A stretch of 30,420 nt of DNA from a virus. Numbering within the stretch: the stretch's first letter is position 1; each line of letters starts with the position of its first letter. Position numbers and translations under genes: made by a program. The notes under the pieces were generated by a model. The model was not told where the DNA came from and did not search any database. It worked only from the letters and a program-made list of their open reading frames with translations. Shown here one piece after another: positions 19,475 through 26,523 of the stretch. The stretch is taken from the IMG/VR virus record IMGVR_UViG_3300006903_000010, positions 1 to 30,420 of that record; one strand, written 5' to 3'.

Positions 19475-20643
19475 AGCAAAAAGTTATTACAATAGGTGGT
19501 CAGAAGGAAGAGTTCTTCAAACCCATTACTACCAAATGGAAGGGCATAGAGATGATACGCAATCAAACACCAAAGACAGCTATACATTCTATAGCTCAAT
19601 ATGCAAAAAGATTAGACTATGTTAAGATAGGTATAGTAGGAGATCCGCACACAGGAAAAACAACACTAGCTAAATTTCTTGCTCATTTCTTACATTTGAT
19701 GTGCTTGGATCTTTTAGGTATCACATATGTAGTAAAGATATTTACAAGAGATGAATTACTTAGTTTTAAGAAAACAATAGAAGCACTACCAGCAGCTAAC
19801 TATATCTTCATATTTGATGATGTATCATGGATTGAGAAGGAAGGAACACCACAACAGATTAACGAATTGAAAGCTGGTGAATCAATGATACGTCACTTCA
19901 AAGATAAGAAGGATGTTAAAATCATACAGATAGATAACTACCATTACACAAAGGCGGAAAACAAATATTTGAGACAATCTCATTTTAAGATATTTACTGC
20001 TATTGGATCAGAAGAGGAAGATAACATTAATTCAATTACAAAAAACTCTAATCCATTTATTATATCACAATTCGCAAAACTACAAACAGAGATGTATTCA
20101 CAAGGAACATTTACTTTTCTAATTGGAAAGAACAGACGAAACTTTACTATGAGATACAGAGATCCATTTATCCCTGTTTTATTTTGGGATGGAAGATCAT
20201 TAAGATTTATTGTAACACCTGAACGTGAATGGATGGATAGAGGGTGCGCGATCTGTTCTATGGCAGAAGGAGCTAAAGACGAGAATTTTAGCTTGGACAA
20301 GTTCAAACAAGATCTGGATGCAAGATATGGTGAAATCATAGCAAAGAACGCAATTAAGATAAAAATGAAGGAACTTGGATTAAACACCTATAGACCAGAA
20401 CTTACAAGAGCTGTAAACAAGATATCTAAAACCATGACAGAACAAAATTTTGATTTATTAGCATTAGGTCAAATTTACGGATTAAAGCTTACTCCACCAC
20501 CTAAAAGAATCAAGCTAGATAAATTAATAGAGCAAGAGAAAGATAAAAATAAAAACCTAGATTCATTTTCAGATAAAAACATAGTACAAGTTATTCCTTG
20601 GGAAGATGAGGAAAGAGAAAAACCAGAGGTAATACAACAATGA
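19465..20643 (+). CDS. P-loop ATPase, 392 aa
   Basis: Walker A is GDPHTGKT (59-66) in KIGIVGDPHTGKTTLAKFLA, and Walker B is YIFIFDD (113-119) followed by VSW. A basic stretch and conserved-looking FTFLIGKNRRNFTMRYRDPF follow near residues 210-230, then a probable winged or helical C-terminal domain and a charged tail with an acidic end (PWEDEEREKPEVIQQ). The layout fits an AAA+ or FtsK/HerA-like viral ATPase. In spindle-shaped viruses comparable ATPases are suspected in replication or genome packaging; which applies here cannot be told. It is the only large motor candidate in the genome. Confidence 0.8.
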   Translation: MPIEQKVITIGGQKEEFFKPITTKWKGIEMIRNQTPKTAIHSIAQYAKRLDYVKIGIVGDPHTGKTTLAKFLAHFLHLMCLDLLGITYVVKIFTRDELLSFKKTIEALPAANYIFIFDDVSWIEKEGTPQQINELKAGESMIRHFKDKKDVKIIQIDNYHYTKAENKYLRQSHFKIFTAIGSEEEDNINSITKNSNPFIISQFAKLQTEMYSQGTFTFLIGKNRRNFTMRYRDPFIPVLFWDGRSLRFIVTPEREWMDRGCAICSMAEGAKDENFSLDKFKQDLDARYGEIIAKNAIKIKMKELGLNTYRPELTRAVNKISKTMTEQNFDLLALGQIYGLKLTPPPKRIKLDKLIEQEKDKNKNLDSFSDKNIVQVIPWEDEEREKPEVIQQ

Positions 20644-21158
20644 TCGGAACTTGTAACTTTATAGATGATAATGATAACAGATGCAACAAGACATATAATT
20701 TACAAGGAATTATCTTTTTGAATCCAGAAACACCAAGCATCATAGAAAGAATAGATTTATGCAAATTACATTATGGAATGATTACAGATGATCACACACA
20801 AAGAGTAAGAGCTTTCCAAATGGCATTAAAAAACACAATATCAGAAAATCAAAAGAGAAAGCAAATAGCTAGAGCAAATGATACATTTTATGAGGAAAGT
20901 TTAATGTTAAGAAAGATAGCTGATCTAAGAGAACTATTATCTTCAATCAATGTTTCAGAATGTAAAAATTATCTTTGTATGGCTAACATATCCAAGATAG
21001 ATCAATACAAAAAGATTTATACAGTCATAACACTAAAACCAAGTAACAAGGTACAATACAAGTTTTATTTTTGTTCTTTGAGATGTTTTAATATTTTCAA
21101 AGCTAGATGTGGCATATTACAACCTATACAACATGGACAAATGATCTTAAATGGTTAA
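20640..21158 (+). CDS. Two-finger zinc protein, 172 aa
   Basis: The N-terminus has CNFIDDNDNRC with a later LCKLHYG (C4-x10-C15 and C41-x2-H44), a zinc site. The C-terminus has ECKNYLC and YFCSLRCFNIFKARC, a second one. Between lies a basic helix (SENQKRKQIARANDTFYEE). It overlaps the ATPase stop (ATGA) and the next gene's start. It is probably a nucleic-acid-binding partner of the ATPase. Unknown family. Confidence 0.65.
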   Translation: MIGTCNFIDDNDNRCNKTYNLQGIIFLNPETPSIIERIDLCKLHYGMITDDHTQRVRAFQMALKNTISENQKRKQIARANDTFYEESLMLRKIADLRELLSSINVSECKNYLCMANISKIDQYKKIYTVITLKPSNKVQYKFYFCSLRCFNIFKARCGILQPIQHGQMILNG

Positions 21159-21348
21159 CAAGAATTTAATGAGACGTCGTATCATCTGCCCCGACGGACA
21201 TGAAATTATAACACGTAAGACTACGGATATCCAGTGTAGAAAGTGCGCATTAAAAGGTCATGGTAAAAGATTTACAATCAAGGCAAAGACAGACAAAATC
21301 CTAGCAGACGTACACAAAAGCATGTTTAACAACAAGATACAGACATAG
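21151..21348 (+). CDS. Basic zinc-ribbon protein, 65 aa
   Basis: IICPDGHEIITRKTTDIQCR then KC gives a C-x3-H-x11-C-x2-C site (residues 12-31) in a strongly basic protein (MVNKNLMRRR, KGHGKRFTIKAKTDK). Overlaps the previous stop by 8 bp. Likely binds nucleic acid. Last gene of the ATPase operon. Confidence 0.65.
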   Translation: MVNKNLMRRRIICPDGHEIITRKTTDIQCRKCALKGHGKRFTIKAKTDKILADVHKSMFNNKIQT

Positions 21349-21382
21349 CCTAATATACTAGTACAATCCTCTATATGTTGTT

Positions 21383-21598
21383 ATGTGGATGCCTGATTGG
21401 GTAACTTGGCTTCAAGTTAGTGTAGCAATGGGTGGCTTGTTCATTGCTGGCTATTTCGCAAAAAAGAAACAAGCTGCAAAAAGATACAAAGAGCTTCAAA
21501 AACTCAAAGCGGATGCAGAAGAGCAAGGCAGACGTAAAGCAGAAGAGGAATTGAGAAAAAAAGGTCAGACACCAAGCCCTGACACTACGAAGCTCTAG
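21383..21598 (+). CDS. Membrane-anchored coiled-coil protein, 71 aa
   Basis: One N-terminal helix (VTWLQVSVAMGGLFIAGYFA) is followed by a long charged helix (KKKQAAKRYKELQKLKADAE...) that should form a coiled coil, and a polar tail (GQTPSPDTTKL). The leaderless start follows a TATA element (CCTAATATAC, 21349-21358) at 25-34 bp, and a T8 terminator follows. This monocistronic unit with richer base composition could be well expressed. Confidence 0.7.
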   Translation: MWMPDWVTWLQVSVAMGGLFIAGYFAKKKQAAKRYKELQKLKADAEEQGRRKAEEELRKKGQTPSPDTTKL

Positions 21599-21607
21599 TA
21601 TCAAATC

Positions 21608-21615
21608 TTTTTTTT
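21608..21615 (+). terminator. Oligo-T terminator
   Basis: A run of eight T (21608-21615) begins 10 bp after the stop of the coiled-coil gene, in the sequence AAATCTTTTTTTTAAAAG. Archaeal RNA polymerase commonly stops at such tracts without a hairpin. Confidence 0.65.
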
Positions 21616-21653
21616 AAAAGTTTAAATTTAAGGAATTAATTATAGTTATCACT

Positions 21654-21699
21654 GGTTGGTTGATACGTCAACCTTCTGAGCAAAGGAACTAAACCAACC
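21654..21699. other. Structured non-coding element with competing hairpins
   Basis: GGTTGGTT (21654-21661) pairs with AACCAACC (21692-21699) to close a 46-nt element. Inside, GGTTGA (21658-21663) pairs with TCAACC (21668-21673) around TACG, and CCTT (21672-21675) can pair with AAGG (21683-21686). The first two pairings share bases and exclude one another. The reverse strand (TAGCTCGGTTGGTTTAG...) faintly resembles a tRNA D-arm. It lies in a 175-bp gap with no gene. Candidate RNA switch, protein-binding site or attachment site. Confidence 0.45.
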
Positions 21700-21773
21700 G
21701 AGCTATTTCTTCTTTATGATGAAATTTAATGAAAAGACACAACCTTAAATAATACAGAATGTAAAATTGAAAC

Positions 21774-21932
21774 ATGCACGAATTCGGCAAAAAAGTTCTA
21801 GACCATATAGGAACATCTCATCACACAGAACATGAGCTCAATGAAACTGAGGGCTTTCATCACGAAGGCTTAGGTGAATTTGAAAAAAGAGCATTAGACA
21901 CAAAGAAACATCACAACGAAGAAAGCTTCTAG
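21774..21932 (+). CDS. His/Glu-rich small protein, 52 aa
   Basis: A leaderless ATG lies 23-32 bp after CCTTAAATAA (21742-21751). The product is unusually rich in His and Glu (DHIGTSHHTEHELNETEGFH, HNEE), with nine histidines and no cysteine, consistent with metal binding or an acid-responsive protein. No signal or membrane helix. Unknown role. Confidence 0.6.
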   Translation: MHEFGKKVLDHIGTSHHTEHELNETEGFHHEGLGEFEKRALDTKKHHNEESF

Positions 21933-21938
21933 AACAAA

Positions 21939-22055
21939 ATGCATAAACGAGCAAACAAACTAAAAGATGAAATTGGTTCTAATCAATGGACTGAGAACGC
22001 AGAACATTCTATAGAAGAAAAAGTTTACAAAGAAAGATATCCTGACAGAGATTGA
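21939..22055 (+). CDS. Hypothetical 38-aa charged protein
   Basis: Six bases after the previous stop, an ATG opens 38 codons (MHKRANKLKDEIGSNQWTEN...) rich in Lys and Glu, helical by composition. It probably shares the promoter at 21742. No motif. It ends 76 bp before the convergent gene at 22131, and the gap is AT-rich without other features. Confidence 0.5.
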   Translation: MHKRANKLKDEIGSNQWTENAEHSIEEKVYKERYPDRD

Positions 22056-22130
22056 TTAGACCAACCAAAATTATTTTATTTGAATACTTTACTTCTGATA
22101 ATTTAAAATTTAGAAGATTAATTATATTTT

Positions 22131-22607
22131 CTAAGAATTAGCTTGTTGATCTGCTTTCTTGCCGATAATTCCGTCTAAGATACCTTTAGATAATTCTTGT
22201 TTGACATTGAACTGTCTTTCTGTCTTTGCTTTAGCTAACAATGTTAACAAAGTCATATGGTTATTATTTACATCCTTTACACTTTCAGAACTTTTCGCAT
22301 CCATAGAATAATCAACAGATTCACAGAACATCATTCCCAATTTCACCAAAGGAGCTGCTCTATGAGCTGTCATATGATAACTTGCTGATTTGAAAAGATT
22401 ACCAAGCTCTTCTCGATATTTTGCCAAAGATCCAAATTGATTAGATGCTATATGATGAGTTTGCCACCAACCACGCCTAGAATCAATAACTCTTTCTATT
22501 CTTGTCTTACCATCTTCTGTTTCAACTAGTCTTTCTGTTTTCCAAGATTCTAAAACTACATCTACTAAATCAGCTACAGATTTTTCCGATTCTTGCATGG
22601 TAGGCAT
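22131..22607 (-). CDS. Hypothetical helical protein, 158 aa
   Basis: I take the ATG at 22607 (MPTMQESEKSVADLVDVV); the frame stays open further upstream but would read hydrophobic sequence through the promoter. The product is helical and charged, with RRGWWQTHHIASNQFGSLAK in the middle and NHMTLLTLLAKAKTERQ towards the end. There are no zinc ligands or membrane helices. It stands alone on the minus strand among plus-strand genes and has its own promoter, which suggests separate timing, possibly regulatory. No family recognised. Confidence 0.65.
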   Translation of the reverse strand: MPTMQESEKSVADLVDVVLESWKTERLVETEDGKTRIERVIDSRRGWWQTHHIASNQFGSLAKYREELGNLFKSASYHMTAHRAAPLVKLGMMFCESVDYSMDAKSSESVKDVNNNHMTLLTLLAKAKTERQFNVKQELSKGILDGIIGKKADQQANS

Positions 22608-22672
22608 TATTATATAGTAGAAATACACTAGAACATAAACCTTTATTATATATCTCATATAAAATAGAACAC
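22608..22672. promoter_or_regulatory. Divergent promoter at the start of the virion module
   Basis: The plus-strand TTTATTATATAT (22642-22653) lies 20-31 bp before the GTG at 22673. On the minus strand the same AT-rich block (TTATATGAGATATATAAT, about 22645-22662) lies 38-55 bp before 22607. The two TATA regions overlap, so the two directions may compete. Confidence 0.5.
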
Positions 22673-22993
22673 GTGGAAACAGTTCTATCCAAGAAAGAAC
22701 ACAATACATTAATCAAACAAAAAAACAGACAGTTAGATAGTATTCTAGGTGAACAATATAGAAGGGAAGCTCCACCGGGTATTTCATTTTCAGATTGGAA
22801 AAGACTTTGGAAGGAAGCTCAAAAAGAAAAACAAATGAAGATCCATTACACAGCATTTGAACCAATGCCAAAAGAATCATTGGAAGATTTTAAGAAACGT
22901 ATTGCTGGATGTACTATTCTAATCCCTGTTGAGACTATAGAAGATTATAAGAAAAGAGTTAGTGCTACATTCAACCAACACCTTTTTAAATAA
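22673..22993 (+). CDS. Hypothetical charged helical protein with internal repeat, 106 aa
   Basis: The GTG start is set by the TATA element. The C-terminal half repeats one motif: SLEDFKKRIAGCTIL (about residues 66-80) and TIEDYKKRVSATF (about 89-101). The middle has SFSDWKRLWKEAQKEKQ, similar in rhythm. The whole looks like three short helical modules with W/F-K-K-R cores. First gene of the virion-side operon; could be a scaffold or a regulator. Confidence 0.65.
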   Translation: METVLSKKEHNTLIKQKNRQLDSILGEQYRREAPPGISFSDWKRLWKEAQKEKQMKIHYTAFEPMPKESLEDFKKRIAGCTILIPVETIEDYKKRVSATFNQHLFK

Positions 22994-23014
22994 CAATGTT
23001 CTGGTTTAATTCAT

Positions 23015-24013
23015 ATGGGTATTATAACACATAAGGATCTATTCACCCACAAATACATTACAGCTGAAATTAGAGATTCATCAGGAAGAATCCATTTCAG
23101 ACATATCAAACATATGTTAGGTGATTACTGGTTGACATTCATCGATAAGGATCTTTATTGCTTCAAGGTACATGATGCAAGAATAGGAACATACAAAGAA
23201 ACAGCTGCTAAATCAATTCGTATATTACATTATTCCACAAAACATTATCTACCAATTTCACCAGAATACAATAAAGAACTAGAAGAAGTTCTAAGATTAA
23301 ATTCATTACCAAGAATGAATACAACAATGTTCGGAGCTTTCAAGATTCTATCTCAAAGAGAAAAGAAAGCTAGTGCTGGTATAGTACAAAACAATGACGG
23401 TACAACAACCATACAAGAGTTCAAAGGTTTTGAAACACATCTATTAAAAAACTTAGTTGAAGATGTAGCAGACAAACCAGAACAGTATAACCAACAAATG
23501 ACAAACTTAAAAACATATTTTGACAACATGGCAGTATATCAAATCATTACACCAGTAAAAGACATTACAGAATTTATAGAAGATGATCTTATTGCAACAG
23601 ATCCAAAGTTCTTAGGAGATGTAGTTAGATCTTGTATGTTACTTGACAAGGAACAAAAGAAAGTATTAAACACCAAGATAGATGCGAAAAAGAATTATCT
23701 TGTTATAGCTGCATTAATCTTAATTATTGGTGCAGTAGCTTTCATGGGTGTCTATCTAATATCTAACGGATCAGGAGCTAACCCATTTGCTTCTATCTTC
23801 CCACAGTTCAACACATCACCAAGCGCAACAGGTGGGGGTGGAACAACTGGTACTAATTATGCATGTGTACACATAGACGATGCTACCATATTCAGTAAAT
23901 ATCCATTACCAGAAGATCTAAACAAAGCTGTATCTGATGGAGATATCAAGCTATGCCAACTATCACCAAATGTGCAAAAGTTAGTAAAGAACTATACACC
24001 AACACATCATTAA
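23015..24013 (+). CDS. Single-pass membrane protein, probable virion protein, 332 aa
   Basis: About 225 N-terminal residues are soluble and presumably cytoplasmic or virion-internal (beta-rich ITAEIRDSSGRIHFRHIK, then helical). One helix follows (YLVIAALILIIGAVAFMGVY, about 229-248), then a Ser/Gly/Thr linker with GGGGTTG, and a small exterior domain with two cysteines (NYACVHIDD, IKLCQLSP). The position at the head of the membrane-protein cluster next to the capsid-like gene suggests a structural or assembly role. No family recognised. Confidence 0.7.
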   Translation: MGIITHKDLFTHKYITAEIRDSSGRIHFRHIKHMLGDYWLTFIDKDLYCFKVHDARIGTYKETAAKSIRILHYSTKHYLPISPEYNKELEEVLRLNSLPRMNTTMFGAFKILSQREKKASAGIVQNNDGTTTIQEFKGFETHLLKNLVEDVADKPEQYNQQMTNLKTYFDNMAVYQIITPVKDITEFIEDDLIATDPKFLGDVVRSCMLLDKEQKKVLNTKIDAKKNYLVIAALILIIGAVAFMGVYLISNGSGANPFASIFPQFNTSPSATGGGGTTGTNYACVHIDDATIFSKYPLPEDLNKAVSDGDIKLCQLSPNVQKLVKNYTPTHH

Positions 24014-24016
24014 GAT

Positions 24017-24304
24017 ATGTTCAACAAGAAACCAAAAGAACCATTAACAGAACAGGAAGAAAAGATAAAACAATGGAAAGCAAACAACTTAAAGATACAT
24101 CGCAGAACTTTGTATTTTGTTATACTGGTTTCTTTTATAGGAATAGGTTTGTATCTAAAAGGAACAATAACAGCTGGTGATTATGTTGTAATGATCATCC
24201 CAATGTGGTTTTTATCAATCGTAATACTAATGGCAGGCATATCAAGACTAGGAAGATACACAACACAAATTTACATTGAATCTCTAAAATCAAAGGATGC
24301 TTAA
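24017..24304 (+). CDS. Two-helix membrane protein, 95 aa
   Basis: A basic, charged N-terminus (FNKKPKEPLTEQEEKIKQWK) precedes helix 1 (TLYFVILVSFIGIGLYL) and helix 2 (YVVMIIPMWFLSIVILMAGI). The tail is polar. The gene begins 3 bp after the previous stop and shares its last base with the next ATG. Likely a minor virion or assembly membrane protein. Confidence 0.65.
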   Translation: MFNKKPKEPLTEQEEKIKQWKANNLKIHRRTLYFVILVSFIGIGLYLKGTITAGDYVVMIIPMWFLSIVILMAGISRLGRYTTQIYIESLKSKDA

Positions 24305-24468
24305 TGTTTGGTCTTAATGATGCACAAGAAGTTTATATAGGAATAGTAGTAGGCTTAGGAGTTCTTTATTTCTACTGGACTGTACGTAACATCAAGCGCA
24401 AAAAGAAGGCTAAGACTAATCATTGGAAAGAGAAAAAACTAGCAAAAAGACAAAAAGATAAAGTCTAG
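24304..24468 (+). CDS. 54-aa membrane protein with very basic tail
   Basis: One helix (EVYIGIVVGLGVLYFYWTV) is followed by about 25 residues that are almost all basic (RNIKRKKKAKTNHWKEKKLA...). The TAA/ATG one-base overlap with the gene before supports it. A membrane anchor with a polybasic inner tail would suit contact between viral membrane and DNA; this is inference. Confidence 0.65.
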   Translation: MFGLNDAQEVYIGIVVGLGVLYFYWTVRNIKRKKKAKTNHWKEKKLAKRQKDKV

Positions 24469-24486
24469 TGGAGTAGTATAAAAACA

Positions 24487-24867
24487 ATGCTAGAACTTTT
24501 ACACATGCAGCTAGTATTCTTACAAACCATTATAGTCAATCAAACAAATCCCTGTTTTCTTAATTATACATCAAACAACATTTGGCAAGATTGCGGTATG
24601 GGTAAAGATTATCTAGCTGCAATTACAATCGGCTTCCAATATGTAACAGGTGGATATTTCTCTCTAGTAATTGCATTTGTAATTATTCTATTCACGTACA
24701 TAAAATATCACAAGCTCACATATACTTTATTTGTAGGCACGTTATTCATTCCTATTTCATACTTCGTATTCCCTACACAATTTCTTAATTTCGCTTTGAT
24801 AATGGCTAGCTTTGGAATTGCAACACTAATTTATTATGTAATAGTATCACAGACAAATGAACAGTGA
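24487..24867 (+). CDS. Polytopic membrane protein, 126 aa
   Basis: Three clear helices can be placed (YFSLVIAFVIILFTYIKYH, YTLFVGTLFIPISYFVF, NFALIMASFGIATLIYYVIV), and the N-terminus (LLHMQLVFLQTIIVN) may be a fourth or a signal anchor. Two cysteines and NQT/NYT sequons lie in the exterior loop. It lies directly before the capsid-protein promoter. Probably a virion or assembly membrane protein. Confidence 0.65.
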   Translation: MLELLHMQLVFLQTIIVNQTNPCFLNYTSNNIWQDCGMGKDYLAAITIGFQYVTGGYFSLVIAFVIILFTYIKYHKLTYTLFVGTLFIPISYFVFPTQFLNFALIMASFGIATLIYYVIVSQTNEQ

Positions 24868-24895
24868 TAAACGAAATACTAGGTTATAAGCTTTG

Positions 24896-24922
24896 GTCAT
24901 ATGACGGACATCGGCTTATATC
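24896..24922 (+). promoter_or_regulatory. Capsid-gene promoter with upstream palindrome
   Basis: GTCATATGAC (24896-24905) is a perfect 10-bp palindrome. CTTATATCT (24914-24922) is the TATA box, 26-34 bp before the ATG at 24948. The palindrome lies just upstream of TATA, where an activator could help TFB. This is the only promoter in the window with this layout. Confidence 0.6.
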
Positions 24923-24947
24923 TAAAATTGTTTTGATATAGTTTAAG

Positions 24948-25229
24948 ATGCCAGAATCCAGCACAATCATGGGACTTGTGGGCGCATTTATCGCTATTGC
25001 GATCATGCTTAACATAGGTGTCCAGATCTTAGGTAACGTACAAACTGCGACAAACTGTTCTAACCTGCCGGGTAACGCAGGTACACACCAGACAACTTCT
25101 AACGCCACAGGATGGGCGCTACAATGTCTTAACCAGAACACCAACGCACAATCAGCATACACGCTATTAGGAGTAATTCTTATAGTTGTGGCAGCTGTAG
25201 CAATACTATTCGTGGTCAGACTTCTTTAA
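24948..25229 (+). CDS. Probable major capsid protein of spindle-shaped virus type, 93 aa
   Basis: Two long membrane helices (residues about 7-29, LVGAFIAIAIMLNIGVQILG; and about 70-91, YTLLGVILIVVAAVAILFVV) flank a 40-residue polar loop with C37 and C60, a possible disulfide. Length, two-helix hairpin layout and polar Asn/Thr loop fit the VP1-like capsid proteins of fuselloviruses and of the spindle-shaped viruses of ammonia-oxidising archaea. Codons here use C and G far more than neighbouring genes (CTT AAC, GGC GCA, CTG CCG), as expected for a highly expressed gene. It has its own strong promoter and an oligo-T stop. A homology search is needed to exclude a pilin- or holin-like membrane protein. 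Confidence 0.7.
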   Translation: MPESSTIMGLVGAFIAIAIMLNIGVQILGNVQTATNCSNLPGNAGTHQTTSNATGWALQCLNQNTNAQSAYTLLGVILIVVAAVAILFVVRLL

Positions 25230-25399
25230 ATTACATCCACCACACCACACCTTTTTTATATTATGATTGCTAGGAGTAGTGCTATAAACAATACGTGATC
25301 CAATTTGTCCATATTATACAATAGAGACAGGTACAGATAAGAACGAGTATGTAACATAACAAGACAAAACTTTATGTAATTCTATATCTAATTCAATCT
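25230..25399. other. Intergenic stretch after the capsid gene
   Basis: A T6 tract (25252-25257) after CACCACACCACACC is the likely terminator of the capsid transcript. The rest holds no supportable gene. TTTATGTAA (about 25371-25379) lies 21-29 bp before the ATG at 25400 and is the probable promoter of the next operon. Confidence 0.5.
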
Positions 25400-25480
25400 A
25401 TGACCTATGGAGAACCTTTAGAGTTCTTTAGAAAACTAGCCAAGACAAATCCAAAGAAAGGAGAACCATTTTACAAATGA
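25400..25480 (+). CDS. 26-aa peptide
   Basis: A leaderless-looking ATG after the TATA element opens 26 codons (MTYGEPLEFFRKLAKTNPKK...), amphipathic and basic. Its stop overlaps the next ATG (ATGA). The promoter and coupling are the support; it could equally be a leader peptide. Confidence 0.45.
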   Translation: MTYGEPLEFFRKLAKTNPKKGEPFYK

Positions 25481-25605
25481 GTATCTTTGATTTGTTGGTG
25501 GATGTAGCGGTAGCTAGTGCCATTATAAAAACTACAAAGAAGCTATCAGATGATACTAAAGAATCAGATAATTCCAAGTATGAAGCCTTAGGGGTGAAAG
25601 ATTGA
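25477..25605 (+). CDS. 42-aa amphipathic peptide
   Basis: The ATG overlaps the previous stop. The product has a moderately hydrophobic N-terminal helix (FDLLVDVAVASAIIKTT) and a charged tail (KKLSDDTKESDNSKYEA). Its 3' end supplies AGGGGTGAAAG, the ribosome site of the next gene. A small virion-associated peptide is possible. Confidence 0.5.
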   Translation: MSIFDLLVDVAVASAIIKTTKKLSDDTKESDNSKYEALGVKD

Positions 25606-25871
25606 GTAGTCTTGTATTTCTTGGACTTTCTACAATCGTATTCATAATAACATACGGAATTGTATTTCTACTTGTTCCGCAAATACTAGGACACTTCTTT
25701 ACTGTACTTGATTCATACAATCTTACCAGTACCATGTCATCTAGTTGGCAAGCAATTTATACACAAAATGAAAACACTACTAAATTTCTAGTACCGTTAA
25801 TTCCTAGTATTGGAGTTTTTCTACTAGTCTTGAAAGTGCTTATGGCAGCTTCGGTTAAAGGAAGTGACTAG
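25602..25871 (+). CDS. Two-helix membrane protein, 89 aa
   Basis: The TTG start follows GGGGTGA, one of the clearest ribosome sites in the window. Helix 1 (LVFLGLSTIVFIITYGIVFLL) and helix 2 (FLVPLIPSIGVFLLVLKVLM) flank a polar Ser/Thr-rich loop with NLTS and NTT sequons. Its size and plan echo the capsid-like protein at 24948 (two helices around a polar loop), so a minor capsid protein is a reasonable guess. Confidence 0.65.
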   Translation: MSSLVFLGLSTIVFIITYGIVFLLVPQILGHFFTVLDSYNLTSTMSSSWQAIYTQNENTTKFLVPLIPSIGVFLLVLKVLMAASVKGSD

Positions 25872-25911
25872 GCATAAACTTTATTAATTATTGTTATAGA
25901 GAAATGATACC

Positions 25912-26523
25912 ATGAAAAGACTTTCTTTTATATCATCACATCCTAAAACCTCAATCATATTAATTATTCTTGCTGGTGCTATTTCCAGTTCAGCTTATGC
26001 AGCTAGTACCATAATAACTGATACTGGAATTACAACAACTAATCTTACAGTAACAGGAACTTGTTCAGGTTGTGGTGGTGCTGGTAGTTTTAATTCTTAT
26101 GCTTTAGTTTTTAATAATACAATAGCAACAACTAATATTCATTTTATAAATAAGTTTCAAATTGGTAATGACAAATCAGTCTTAGTTTCAGATACTTTTG
26201 TACAGGGTTATATGATAAACAGTACACAACAAGTAATTAATTCATTTTCTAATTCTGGTGCAGTAGTCGAGAATACTCCACAAAATGATCAATCATTCGG
26301 GGGGAAATATAAAATAGCTTACAATGATTCTACAAAGAAAATAACAGTATCAAAGAATGATGCGGTATTACAAACTCTATTCATTAACACATCACAGTTT
26401 AATGATGGTACAAACTTATCCAATGAAGGTGTATCTATATCAAGTGATGGAAAATATATAGGAATATTTGGTTTAGATACTACTGGAATAATTGACAGAC
26501 TAATAATCTATCAGGGATCATAA
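25912..26523 (+). CDS. Secreted surface protein, 203 aa
   Basis: A signal peptide (MKRLSFISSHPKTS, then IILIILAGAISSSAYA) is cleaved probably after AYA. The mature part is Ser/Thr/Asn-rich with CSGCGG near residue 54, recalling the CPTC motifs of the fibre, and beta-rich later (KYKIAYNDSTKKITVSK, GVSISSDGKYIGIFG). Many NxS/T sites suggest glycosylation. TATA-like ACTTTATTAA (25878-25887) lies 25-34 bp upstream. Its stop overlaps the ATG of the next surface-protein gene. Probable virion surface protein. Confidence 0.7.
   Translation: MKRLSFISSHPKTSIILIILAGAISSSAYAASTIITDTGITTTNLTVTGTCSGCGGAGSFNSYALVFNNTIATTNIHFINKFQIGNDKSVLVSDTFVQGYMINSTQQVINSFSNSGAVVENTPQNDQSFGGKYKIAYNDSTKKITVSKNDAVLQTLFINTSQFNDGTNLSNEGVSISSDGKYIGIFGLDTTGIIDRLIIYQGS

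Noticed and set aside
19980-20387. 135-codon minus-strand frame inside the ATPase gene
   Set aside because: It lies fully within the ATPase coding region, which has clear Walker motifs; no promoter on the opposite strand.
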